This document shows, in pieces, positions 11,352 through 22,260 of a stretch of 64,000 nt of DNA. The translations under genes were made by a program, and so were the position numbers. The stretch is from NCBI GenBank assembly GCA_038501785.1, contig JBAMJR010000031.1, positions 13,158,001 to 13,222,000 of the forward strand, written 5' to 3'. This DNA comes from Myoxocephalus aenaeus (Eukaryota; Chordata; Actinopteri; Perciformes; Cottidae). The notes under the pieces are model-generated. The model ran no database searches. It saw nothing but the letters and a program-made list of their open reading frames with translations, and was not told the origin of the DNA. Within the stretch, counting starts at the first letter, position 1, and the number at the start of each line of letters is the position of its first letter.

Positions 11352-12296
11352 TTGACTTAACTGAACTATGGATTTGTATTTGATGGCGACTTATACGCGA
11401 TGCATGAAGATTGGTATTTTAAGTTTGCTTGTCTGTTTGCCTGCAATAAAACTTAAAAACCTGTGAATCCCCCCTTAGGTCCAGGAACATTGAAACAGAT
11501 CTCTTATTTCCACTGAGCTTAAATCAATCTAAGCATGTTTGAGAATATACATATAATATTTGCAGTCTCTTTGTGGCTTATAGTGGAGAAATCCTCTTTC
11601 AAACAACGCAATTTGAGTAGTAAGTCGCAGAGGACAGTCACATAGGGTTGCCTCGTTTGTATTGGCCGCATAGTGCTCGCCGAATAATGGGGTTCAAGTA
11701 GCACTGTGTCTGAAAGGGCCATGAGTATTTTCTTAAAAAGGAACATCTGAGTTTCTGAAATTAATTTCAAACAAGTTTGGGAAGTGTTGTAGGAACTTGT
11801 GAAAAGCTGTGGTCAAGTACACACATTTGTATTAGTTCAAAAAGGGGTTAAGGACTTGCAGCTCACAGAGGCTGTAGTATTATTTAGTGTTACAAGGTTG
11901 GAACAACATGAGGATCATTTTGCTACTCATACCTTGTTTTTTAGGGTTAAAACCTTTTGGAAGGCCATTCAAATCACCAGAAGTGTTTTCTCAATATGCT
12001 CAGCAAATGAGTGTGTGAGATATCGTGTGTGTATCTAAAACAACACTAAGGACATGACCCAAATCCATACTACATACTTATTCTCATAAGAGTTTTAGTA
12101 TGCAGTTGTCACACTGAAAGACTAATCAAATGGAGTATACTCAAATGCAGCCTGCACACTAATTACCATTGAAGTATTGATGGACATTAGTCTCCCACAA
12201 TGCATTGCAGAAAAGAAAAAAATATAATCAATTGAGACAACTCCAGTTAGATATTGGAAAACGAAGTACAACATTTTAATTGTAAAATATGAACCT

Positions 12297-12465
12297 GATG
12301 GGGGGCGCTTGATGAAAAGTTTGGCTCACCAAAGTCAATAGGACTTATTTTCAGGTAAATATGAACGTCTGGATAAAACTTGAAACAAATCAGTTTTTTT
12401 AGATGGTGGGCTATTTCATGGGATAACGGGAACAACTTGAACTGCTGGTGGCGCAAGGTGGGAAG
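12297..12465 (+). repeat. old teleost tandem-type repeat, left part
   Basis: Two diverged units start at about 12297 (CTGATGGGGGGCGCTTGATG, CTCACCAAAGTCAATAGGA) and 12443 (CTGCTGGTGGCGCAAG). They match a widespread teleost repeat whose units run CTGGTGGCGCTAGA ... TCACCAAAGT ... CATCCTCTGGGGAC ... ATGGCAATCCATCC. The second unit is cut by the hAT element and resumes at 13701. The class of this repeat is not known to me. Confidence 0.55.
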
Positions 12466-12837
12466 CAGGGCCGGAGTGAGGCCACTTTTCAGCCCGGGAA
12501 TTTCAGGCTCAAGACCGGCCCACTTTTTCCATGGTAGTGGAAATTGGATAAATGAAGCAACAGTTCAGCTCTTACTATCCTGTAGTTTTTTTTTTATTAT
12601 TACCATGGTCCAACAAATAATGTAAAGGTTAAATACAACAATAATAATCCACTTAAGATAAGAAGTTAACAAAAAATATTCCACAAGGATAGGTTGATAA
12701 ATTAACAAAAGCAGAAATAAATAAATAAAACATTTGAAACGTATCCCACTCTTCAACAAAGAGGCATATTGAACTAATGTTTACAGTTCAACTCACAGTA
12801 CAGTATACAGTTACATTGTGAATAGCACCAACAGCAT

Positions 12838-12972
12838 CTACAGCATCAGTAACCGCCTAAGCAGTGCACTGGTTTCAGCCACTGTATCTATAACTGTGTC
12901 GTTGCTTATAGACATGAGGATTTCCTTCTCTGTGCACATTAACATGAACGCCTCCAAGTTTTTCTTTAGCAT
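12838..12972 (-). pseudogene. hAT transposase remnant, C-terminal-like piece
   Basis: A 44-codon frame from an ATG at 12972 to a TAG at 12838, reading NLEAFMLMCTEKEILMSI then NDTVIDTVAETSALLRRLL. The amphipathic, Glu-rich pattern fits the end of ZMYM1-like hAT transposases, where a similar segment follows the catalytic core. The assignment rests on memory of the family plus its position inside an hAT element. No catalytic residues are present. It could be chance. Confidence 0.4.
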
Positions 12973-13189
12973 TCCAACACATTTTTCTGCATGAGTATTA
13001 TATAGTGGTGATTTACTCCTTTACTACACCCACTTCTGAGCAAACAATGCATATTGGTTCATCAAGTACTGTCATATACTGCTCCTTCTTACAATATATA
13101 ACTTTAATTCATATTGTTTCCTCTGTTATCCTCTCTACCTGTCCCTGTAGTCATGGCCTCCTCATTGCAAATGTCGACCTCATCATTTT

Positions 13190-13300
13190 CAGCAGGAGAG
13201 TGTGCTTGGCACATTTGGCAGCATCCTCCTCCAATGCCTTTCTTTTTTTCAACCTGGCTTTTTCAGCCCCTCTGCCCTCTTCCTCCCATCCGTCCTCCCT
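13190..13300 (-). pseudogene. hAT transposase remnant, N-terminal basic region
   Basis: The frame contains GAEKARLKKRKALEEDAAKC. This resembles the basic leader that precedes the zinc finger in ZMYM1/TTF-type hAT transposases (a Gly-Ala-Glu, Arg/Lys-rich, Ala-Ala-Lys-Cys pattern). It loses similarity within about 15 codons downstream and reaches a stop soon after. Together with 12838-12972 it suggests an autonomous parent whose middle was deleted. Confidence 0.5.
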
Positions 13301-13376
13301 GACGCGAATCGTTGTGGTCGGGCCGGCCCAGCTATCGGTAGCCTATCTGAGATAACTTTTTGTAAAAGACGGGCTA

Positions 13377-13532
13377 CGGACCGAACCTACTCTATTTTGG
13401 AGGGCTGAACTTCCTCGCATGGTACACCGGTTGTACCATGCGAGGAAGTTCTCCCCTCCCAAATAGAGTTGGTTGGTTCCATAATGGACCGAACCAACTC
13501 TATTTGGGAGGGGTGAACTTCCTCGCATGGTA
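13377..13532. repeat. three alternating copies of a ~48-bp inverted repeat
   Basis: Arm 1 (13377-13424) reads GGACCGAACC ... CTTCCTCGCATGGTAC. Arm 2 (13433-13480) is its near-perfect reverse complement after an 8-bp loop. Arm 3 (13487-13532) repeats arm 1 in direct orientation. The run can fold into either of two hairpins. It lies inside the hAT element and may be a nested foldback insertion or an internal rearrangement. Confidence 0.85.
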
Positions 13533-13700
13533 CAACCCATGCAGAGGCTGCGGTGTCAGAATGTGGAACGTGTGTAGCCCACTTTAAGAGAAGATGGACT
13601 AACGTGACAAATGTCAACAAATACAATTCTCGACCGGCCCAGAAGTGAAGCGGCCCACTGGGAACTCTCCCGATTCTCCCGATTACCCACCCCGGGCCTG

Positions 13701-13780
13701 GTGGGAAGTGAACCGATCATGAAAGTTAGTGGGAGTCATCCTCTAGGAACCATAGATGTTGATACAAACATGTCATGGCA
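13701..13780 (+). repeat. old teleost repeat, middle part
   Basis: Resumes the unit broken at 12465 (TCATCCTCTAGGAACCATAG, GATGTTGATACAAACATG). It is broken again at 13780 by the poly(A) retroposon and continues at 14009 (ATGGCAATCCATTCAGAACG, GGAACAAAGTGGTTGAC). Confidence 0.55.
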
Positions 13781-14008
13781 GGTGTTGGGTTTTGGTTGCT
13801 TTTATAATTTTCTTTTCTGTTTGTGTATCAAATTGCCTTGTTGTATATTTGTTTTGGGAAAGGGAGGCGAGGGGAGGGGGGCTATAATGTGTATCCTCAC
13901 CATTTGGCTGTCTGATATGTTATACTTTCACTCCTTATTTGTGAGGTCTATTGTACATTAAGTCTTGTTTTGTAATTTCTACAAATAAATCATATATAAA
14001 AAAAAAAA
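13781..14008 (+). mobile_element. poly(A) retroposon, probably a 5'-truncated L1-like LINE 3' end
   Basis: About 228 bp ending in a poly(A) tail (13998-14009), with an AATAAA-type signal (ACAAATAAATC) just before it. It is flanked by an exact 11-bp direct repeat ATGTCATGGCA (13770-13780 and 14009-14019). Known: a long, variable target duplication plus a pure A tail is the mark of L1-machinery retrotransposition. The body (G-rich near 13857-13880) codes for nothing, so it is a LINE 3' untranslated fragment, a SINE or the 3' end of a retrocopied mRNA. Confidence 0.75.
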
Positions 14009-14075
14009 ATGTCATGGCAATCCATTCAGAACGTTTTCATATTTAGTTTGGAACAAAGTGGTTGACAGCCCATTG
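14009..14075 (+). repeat. old teleost repeat, right part
   Basis: Third surviving piece of the same repeat, ending with TTTGGAACAAAGTGGTTGAC. Joining the three pieces gives an uninterrupted match to the usual order of the family's motifs. Confidence 0.55.
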
Positions 14076-14524
14076 ACGTCCCTTGCAACGCTGCAAACGT
14101 GGCTTTAATCAGGTATCCAAAATCCAACTACTAACAGTGCTTACAGTGCAAACAGTGCACACAATGCTAACAGTGCTGACAGAGCTAACAGTGTTTACCT
14201 GAGGCGGAACAAAGGGCTTGTGCTACACCGCTGTGTGAGTGTTCAGTGCATATTCGCACCCATGATCGAGCCAGCGGGGGACTCTCACGTGCACCAACAT
14301 GCACTAAAAGGCCCGCGGGGCTATGTAAACAAAACACAGAGAAAGTGTTTCATCCTCTGCTCAGGTAGCCGTTACTTCTGTGTTTATTTTGATTGCTGCT
14401 ATATTAATGCTCTGATTATCGTATATCGAGAACCTTTTAGATCAAACACTTGGCTTTTATAGAGTCTGCTTTGTGATACTGTGTAACAGCCGTACCCCCG
14501 GAACAATTTGTCCTGACATGCATG
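14076..14524. other. short unique interval
   Basis: Contains the 9-bp tandem repeat described separately. No gene is seen. Confidence 0.4.
14132..14194 (+). repeat. 9-bp tandem repeat, seven units
   Basis: Seven consecutive units of the form TAACAGTGC with one to three changes each (TTACAGTGC, AAACAGTGC, ACACAATGC, TAACAGTGC, TGACAGAGC, TAACAGTGT). Confidence 0.85.
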
Positions 14525-14532
14525 CCCTGGAC

Positions 14533-15806
14533 CAGTGTTTTTCAACCTTTTTTGAGCCGCGGCACATTTTCTACAATAAAAAAACCTAAAAAGTTACTAA
14601 ATGTCACATTGTAGCATAATACAGCATATATGGTAGATCATTATTGCACTACCTACTGGCATGGAAGAGTATTCAGTGTTTCAAGTAAACCAGATCGCTC
14701 CATCAGAAAAAAAAAGAAAAGAAAATCACTTTGTTAGAAAAATGAAAATAAAGTTATGAAAAAAAAAAAGAACTAATATTTAGTTACTACTAAATAACTT
14801 ATTGTGGAAAACAATAAACTATTGCAAAACAAAACGGAATGAGTGCAGATGTGTGAGCATCACGTTGTATCGGTATTAGTGGCTGCTTTCCTCTACAAGT
14901 ATTTTTTAAAACGGGGTTGTAGATTTGATACGGCTCTCAATTCATGCTCCATGATGAGAGACACAACAGCAGAAAGCCGACCTCACAGAGATCTCATAAA
15001 GATCGGCTTTTGGCGAAATGCCAAGAATCTGCGCATGCGCATGCCTAACCTGTTAACGGCGGACGGTGAACATTTAAAATCAGCATTTCCTCTTGCGCCC
15101 CACCTGTAATAAATACCTGTAATAAAGGTATTGCACCTGTAATAAATACCGCCCCAGTTTGATAAATACTGACTTAAAGGAAACATGGTGTTCATTTATT
15201 TTAATGACAACCACAAAGTGAGCAGGCTTTATCACTGCAGTGTGTTTTTCAGGCTTTTGGAAGAATATTTCCAGAGCCTCTCTAAGTCAGAAACGTCATT
15301 GATGGAGCTCCAGGCTGTTTGTCTTGACCTGCAAACACATGAACTGTTAGGCTTTAAAAGTGAGAGCTCATATCTTAAAATACTGATAGCTTCAGCAGCA
15401 AATCCCATTGTGAAAAGCACGCGACATATTTTTCGCCGCTCTCTCTCTCTCTCTCTCCGCTGTGTCGTAGCTGAGAGCTGAGTGTAGCGCATCAGGCGGA
15501 ACTCCGCGTGCGCGACACAGAGCAGAGCAGTATAGACGCGACCCAGAAATGACATGCTGTGTAGATAAGATCAATAACATACGGCCGTGTAGTTTGTTTA
15601 ATAGCAGAACAAGGTGCAGACCTGTTCTATATTACTCTGCCAGCCACTATATTGCAGCTCAGATGCTCAACAATGGAAAATCATTTGCGGCAACTAAATA
15701 ATATTTTTTGGGACCAATTAAGTGAAATTGGACATTTTCCCACGGCACACCTGACGATCTCTCACGGCACACTGGTGTGCCGCGGCACAGTGGTTGACAA
15801 TCACTG
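14533..15806. mobile_element. non-autonomous hAT-type DNA transposon
   Basis: 1274 bp with an exact 8-bp duplication CCCTGGAC at 14525-14532 and 15807-15814. The ends are inverted: CAGTGTTTTTCAACC at the left and, on the opposite strand, CAGTGATTGTCAACC at the right (13 of 15 match). Both are followed by the shared GCCGCGGCACA. Known: this is the hAT signature (8-bp duplication, CAGTG ends, Charlie-like). Inside are AATAAATACC-type direct repeats (about 15104-15151), a GCGCATGCGCATGC patch and a CT run (15440-15456). Frames of 60-107 codons occur, but none shows a transposase motif. Orientation cannot be set. Confidence 0.88.
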
Positions 15807-15814
15807 CCCTGGAC

Positions 15815-18800
15815 AAAGAAACATCTCAGAATAATGGATTCTCACATAAATAAGGATTGGATTCCAAGTCGATGTAGGTCAAGTCGACAAGGTGAAGTGA
15901 CAAGCACCAGCTGAAGCGTGACTTTCTGGGTTCCGTATTTCTTAAATCCCTTCTCATTCCAGATTATTTAAGGGTCTAATACCATCTCCACGGTAGATAA
16001 AGCCGATTACAAACCGTCTCTAAATGGAATTAGGTAATTTGCCTCACTTCATTCAGTGTAATCTCCACTTGCCAACCTCATTTCAACTGCTCCGTCTCTT
16101 CACTTGGTCTGTTTCCTTACTATCCGATCGAGGACCTCAGAACCTGATGGGTATATGTCCAAAATATGGTTAAGACCCAGTTGCTGAGTCTTTTTTTCAA
16201 ATGTAAGAAGTCACACTCACTATGTAAATTTGTCCAAACGAGATGGTTAAAACTAAAAAGAATGGCTGCCTCAGTTCCACCTATCACATTATTAAGGGAG
16301 TCTAGGATTTGCCACCAGATATTTTGGAGCTCTTGTTCACAAGCTGAGCGACGACAGATCTCATTGTAGTCCTGAATCAGGTTGGATTATGAGCTTAGTC
16401 TATTTTTTCTGTTCTCTCGATGTATTTTGTTTTTTTTGCGCAGTGTAAGGAGTGCAATGATGCTGTGCTTTTTCTTAGGACAATCAGATTTGTTGTATTT
16501 CTCAAAGTCTAAAGTCATACTTTTTTTCAGTCAATGTTGCGATACGCCAAAGTTATTTCAAAGAGCTTTATCAATTGATGATCTTTCAATCTTCTGGAGT
16601 CCAACATTATGAATTCAAACGCAATCCCTATAGCCACAGTTACTGAGAATTTATAATGGAAAAATCATATAATGAGATCTTCTTACTCCCTAGATATGAA
16701 GATGGTATCACACTACGATATCAATAATGTGCGGCATACATGTATTGTGCAACGACATTCCCAGATTCATAGTCTGACTGCATGTCAATGTTTAAATTTA
16801 AAAGGTTGTCTGCCGTTAGATCATTCCGAATAATTCATGTGAGGAATTGAGATTCTGCGATAATGTACAATCAATCTTGCATCGAAAGTCAATCTTATAG
16901 TCTCTAAGCTTACGGAAGGCGATAAGACACGAGCATGGAGATTGCATGTCCCTGATCACTAAATGATTGATCCCCACACACGATTAACTTCAGGAAAGAC
17001 ATCATGCTATGTTAACAGAATGTCTGTAATCCACCAGTCTGGCTTCACAACTATTCATTTCTTTTAGAAATCTCCTCTGCCTGCCAAAAACAACCCCAAA
17101 AGCCTCTTAGCGGAAGACATAAATATACATAGTTTCCTAGAAACACTGTGCAATTCTTCCATGTCCATTTCACAGGTACTCTGTCCAAATGAATTACAGA
17201 TGAGGCCGCTCAATTGATTCAAGAAACTTGCTCGTGAACAAGGGGCTTCAAAGTAGCCCATGGCAGGTAATGAAAGAGGAAGCTGGGCAACCCTGAGCCT
17301 GGCAGCATGCATCTGCATACTTTGTCAGCTTTGCCTATGAAATTGATGGAAATTCACAAGGGGTTTAGCCTGAGGTTTCTCTACTCAGATATATCCAAGA
17401 AACAGGACGGTGGTGAATCCAAGGTCCTTTTCTAATTAAATTTTGGTTTAAAGCTCGCTAACGTCGGCGACTCTTGTATGCATTTTAAAACACGATTTAC
17501 ATTTAAACCGATACATGATCCGCTCTAAGTGAAATAGAGACTCCTACCCATGCTGGCATGATCTCTCAGGGAGAGAGCATGGTGCTCTATCATCTGAACA
17601 CAAGGCACTCATGAGCTTCGTGTTCAGGTGCAGAATGAAAAAAACATTACATTACTCATAACAGGCGCCAGGGGAGCGTGTTCGGACATAATCTTGGACT
17701 GTGCCACTTTGCTGCGTAAAACAATGACAAATGGTCAAAATCTTCAGCGGGGCAGCTGGAAGTCTATTGCCAGCTCTCCGTGTCCAAAAATACATCTGAA
17801 AAATTCACAAGCGATTGATGGCTCGCTTCAGCCTGTGACGCCCTTCACATGTGCTGGAGTCATGTATTTGACTCTTGAACCTGCCATCTGCAGAGCCAGG
17901 CAGCACACCGGGACGGTCCATTTGGTAGTATTATTGTTGTGGCTCTGTTGGGAATTTCCAGAATTCATCAGTGGTAAGATTTAAGGAACATCAGTATATG
18001 TGCAGAATTAAAATGAATCCAAGGCAACCGTAATGCATTCAGAGCACATCATGCTTGGAATGATGGAACTGACCATTACTTGCGATAAATAAATATATAA
18101 AAAGAAGAAAAAAAACTGATGATTGATTACGGGTGGGCTTCAATTCTGTATGGAATACTGCACATGAATTGGGCGGGCGGGGGTAATGGTTAGCCAGGCT
18201 TGTGTCTATAGGGGTTTCAGTGGTTTAAAGGGAGAAGCAGTGGGTGGATGGGAACCCTTTATTAATAACACCCTGTCTTCATTTAGCATGTGCGACACAG
18301 GCTTTTACTGGAAGCCCCCTTGTTGTTAATGTGCACATGCAACGACATGTATGGTGCTGCATAATTGGTTGCTTGATGCTCTTCAATTAAATACGGCCAC
18401 CAATTAGGCTTTGGAGTGATCACAGATATCATCGGGTGATCATGGCTGAGGTGGGATTAGATCTGGCGTGATGAGCTCAAAGGCAGGACTTATTGCAGCT
18501 AAAGTAGAAGATCTGGCCAGTGGCCGACACACAATCCCCTGGCTAACCGTCTCTCTGCAGGCGGCTCGCCCCGGGCAACTGGCTATCGCCGCAAAAAGGT
18601 CAGCAGGAACCTTCTGGGCTCATAAAGACAGGCCAATTAACACACCCGCACTTGGAAAACCTGCATTATTTATACGGGATCCCTCATAGGTTGAGAACGG
18701 GAATGAGGGAGGAGGCAGGGAGGATGAAGGAAGAGATGAAGGAGATCAATGGAAATGTGGGGTTTAATTACCGTCTGCACGGCAGGCCATCTTCACAGGA

Positions 18801-20309
18801 CTGAATCCTTGGCAGGGGTTGGTGGAAACAGACCGGCAGCACCCGGAGCCATGTATCTGACACGTTTCACAATTCACAGTGGTGTTGTGTTTAACGGCAC
18901 TTAGATCAGGGTGAGAGCAGACCTACTTGACAAGGCCGACACGCTTTATGATGAATAATGAAAGAAGTGTTTTCGTCAAAAGCCCTTAATTGGCTTAAAA
19001 GAGAAAAGCGTTTGCGTGGAGTTGGAAAAACATCCCTTCTTGTCAGGATGTAATTCAAAGTCCTGTGTAGATAACTTTCCAGTCATGATGCACTTACAGC
19101 ATCACTAAACACGAATGTGTTAGCCCTGCCCAAGGATAAACACTTAGTTTCACACCAAGTGAAGGAAATGTGATTAAGTCCCCACATCTACACATCAAGC
19201 GATAAACATCATTAGATGGAAACCGCCCCGTCTAATTTGTTGTGATGTGCCCGTGATGTCATGATTGGATGTGCTCCTCCGAATGAGAGCGAGGCAATCC
19301 CAGCCGCTTCTAAAAAAAAAAAAAACACTTTGATTAACCACGCTATGTTGTTGACTGCAATTATGCTAGGATAACGAAACAGGTTATTTCAGGCGTGATT
19401 CACACCAGCTGAACAAAGTGCACAGCCTAAACGTGCCCATTCATGAATGGAATAACACTGTCATGTCTTAGTGGTGATCTCTCGCACAAAAACGCCACGT
19501 ATTGAGCACGGGAACCAGACACAACATGTCACAGCAGCTCTTGTTACGCGAGGCATGTTTTGGTAGATTGTAGCTGTCAACTGCACATAATTGCATACAT
19601 TTCTTCTGTGAAATAATCAGTTTGCTATCTATTCATGTAAACAGAATGCTATTCTCTGTGATGCTATGCATAGGTGAATGTTTGTACACAGGGAGTCAGA
19701 AAAGGAATTTCATTGTGAATCATTTTCCTTTTGGTTGTAATTAATTTGTACAGAAAAACACATGTTATGGGAAAGAAAGCAGAGCTCGCTCAGGTGATTG
19801 CCCCCTCCAGTGCTACAGAATAACACTTGTTGTGCTGTACAAGTTAAATACTCTACTAAACACAGCTTGTTTTGGTAGAATGAGTGTCCTTTAACTGGAG
19901 CAATTACATTATTATTAATCAACGACAGGGTAAACTGGGACTGCGGTGAATTTTTTTATATAAACTCGAACATGACTTGAGAATAGTTCTAATTAATTAC
20001 AATGTATGCACTAGATGTTGAATTCATTGAAATTGTCTGGTAAACCTTTCGGCACGGATAGTTTTCCGTTTTCCTGCCGCTCTGTTCATTACATCTTATT
20101 ATTAGGCACATTTGCATCTATATTGACAATTGCATTGCTATCTTTTAAATACATGCTTAGACAATGAACATAAACCAATTGATGGCAGTTTATTTAGTTA
20201 CAGATATACTATTTCAATTGGGCATGCACTGTTTTAAAAGTAGCTAATTAATTAAAATGTAATGTATGTGGTCACACCATTAAACGACTGTAATGTCAAA
20301 CTCACTCAC
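15815..20309. other. 4.5-kb unique-looking block, no gene seen
   Basis: No repeat family or coding domain is recognised. There is a T-rich section at 16380-16530, a G-rich run near 18172-18184 and an A run at 19312-19325. The part from about 18240 to 19300 has balanced composition and frequent CAATTA/TTAATTG words and is free of visible repeats, as expected for conserved non-coding DNA. Sequence alone cannot prove that. Confidence 0.35.
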
Positions 20310-20318
20310 TCACACACA

Positions 20319-20349
<31 letters not shown>
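20310..20349 (+). repeat. (CA)n microsatellite
   Basis: About 20 CA units with one CG interruption. Confidence 0.95.
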
Positions 20350-20351
<2 letters not shown>

Positions 20352-22157
20352 GCTGGGGGCAGAGACATGAAGAGCAGGATGTCAGCAGGAGGCCAGGTTC
20401 TCTCGCCTCTGACCGCTACCCAAGGTGTATCGACCACTCGTAACACATCCAGTGGTCAATACGCTCAGAGCCAATTAAAGGCTCCTCTCTGAACACGGCC
20501 AGTGTAATGTCCCTGCCTTCTCAGAAACATTTCATGAAACTGACATGCATGCTGTTTATAAGAGCATATGTGTGAGCGAATGTGTTCCTTCATACATTTA
20601 GTTATTCATTATATTTTACCCAGTTGGCAACCTGAGAACACATTCAGTTTTGCAGTGTGGTGTGTCGCTACAGATTTGTCGTCCAATGTGGAAATATTTA
20701 CTGGCTGATGAAATATTGTAATATTGTATCAGCAATGAAATATCTTACATTTCTTAGTCCAGAGTTTTTTATTATAAATGTTTACTGTATGCAGATTCTT
20801 AATAAATTCATCATGCGCTGTGTGAGGCTCTGATGTGTGAGAAATAGTAGAATGATGTTCAATCTTTCAATCAATAAGGTGCAAAGCAAATCATTTGTGG
20901 CTTCTGTCTTTAAAGCGAACCACCCCCATAATTAAAATAGTTCCAATATCTTAGTTCCATGACCACCGAGGAAAGCTCAATCAATATTTTTCAACATGAG
21001 CTCCTCTCTAAAAGCCAGAAAGTCTCACACAGAATGTTTTTTGTTTGTTTTGTTGTTATACCCAAATTAGCTTTATTCTCTTGCAGCATTCTCAGTTGTG
21101 AAACAGAAATGTTAACATTTTGAAAATTTACTTTTTTTAGGTACAGGTGTTACAAAACAAAGTTACAGTTTTGTCAAGACCGCTCCCCTTTATTACATTT
21201 TCCTCACTTTAGAGCCAGGCTCTCTTCGGTATGTACATCTCGATTACACTCCCTTTTATTTTATACCCTTTTTCCATCAAGCATGTATATTTGGGCTTTT
21301 TAAACATGGTAAAACATGCAAGAAGTAGGCAATAGACTCCTTCCCCATTGTGAGTTTGCTGTGCCGTCCCACTGGCCTTTCTTTGATTTCCAGGCGTGTC
21401 ACGTTCAACGTGGTAAACAGTGAAAATGTTATGGGTTTTTTTCACATATTTTATTTATCCAGTCTCTTTGAAACTCTCAAACCCGAGTTGGTAATTGTTG
21501 GAACAGTGGAAAGACTGCGTTGACGAGTTGTATTCAATTTCTGTCGAGTTGAATCTGAGTGACTGGAGTCCGGTGGCTTTGAGGATAGCATATTAATTGC
21601 ATTTTCTTTGTGCAGCAATACAAATGAATATTGCTCCAAATCCCTGTTGATTTCATGCATTATATAGTCACAATGCACGTCAAGCATCGCACTGAAAAAG
21701 GGGCAAAAAAAAAAAGAACATGTCCACCAGGATGTCATGTTTCCATCACTGACGATCGGAGCTGGAGCTGATAGAGACCCGCCATTTGTCCCAGGAATGA
21801 ATGCGGATTGTAACCTTTCCCACTGAAGACAAAAGCCAGATGTTAGTGTTTTTTTTTGTCTCGTAGAAAAGGGGCTTCACACATGTTCACGTTGAGCAGT
21901 CACATGGGCATTGCAGATGTAGCTTGCCAGTGTGGTGATGGAACTGGCGGCCTTCCAGTCACATGCCCCCCTCTCACCCTTTACACTCACATACGGTTTG
22001 TACATAACCATGAGGAAATCAGTGTAGAGAACATCCTGGATTGTTTCTTAACTAATGAGAAAGTTCTAAGAAAGAATCACGTAAGACGCAATTCTCAAAA
22101 ATACCAAAATACAAATAATGTATGTTATACAATACGATTCTCGATCGTATTAGTCAG
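20350..22157. other. unique sequence, no gene seen
   Basis: Short T and A runs (21040-21055, 21706-21716, 21850-21857) and open frames up to 95 codons without recognisable domains. Confidence 0.4.
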
Positions 22158-22260
22158 TCGGTTCAGTGGTTTGATCCATGCCCCCTCCAGTCCACACGCT
22201 GAAGTGTCCTTAACACTGAAACCTGACTTGCTCCCATGGATGGTGTGTGTTGGGGCCAAA
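22158..22260 (+). mobile_element. decayed tRNA-derived SINE fragment
   Basis: The order GGTTCAGTGGTTTGATCCATG (a decayed B-box), CCCTCCAGTCCACACGCTGA, AGTGTCCTTAACACTGAAAC, TTGCTCCCATGGATGGTGTG follows a common teleost tRNA-SINE (usual form: GGTTCGATCCC ... AAGTGTCCTTGAGCAAGACACTGAACC ... TTGCTCCCG). The A-box half is not recognisable. Confidence 0.6.

Larger units (their letters stand above)
9893..12296. other. unique sequence with microsatellites and a LINE tail
   Basis: No gene is seen. It holds a short CTA repeat (10083-10098), T-rich runs near 10320, the GA tract at 10745-10801, an A/G-rich stretch at 10990-11045 and the LINE tail at 11305-11351. Around 12060-12170 there are TACTACATACTTA and GTATGCAG words resembling another common teleost repeat, too decayed to delimit. 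Confidence 0.4.
12466..13700 (-). mobile_element. internally deleted hAT-type DNA transposon
   Basis: 1235 bp bounded by an exact 8-bp duplication GTGGGAAG (12458-12465 and 13701-13708). Terminal inverted repeats: CAGGGCCGGAGTGAGG at the left versus CAGGCCCGGGGTGGGT on the complementary strand at the right. Known: 8-bp duplications and CAG-type ends define hAT elements. Two coding remnants lie on the minus strand: a Lys/Arg-rich N-terminal piece (about 13190-13300) and a 44-codon C-terminal-like piece (12838-12972). The catalytic core between them is missing, so the copy cannot encode a transposase. A triple inverted repeat lies at 13377-13532. The insertion sits inside an older repeat. Confidence 0.85.
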
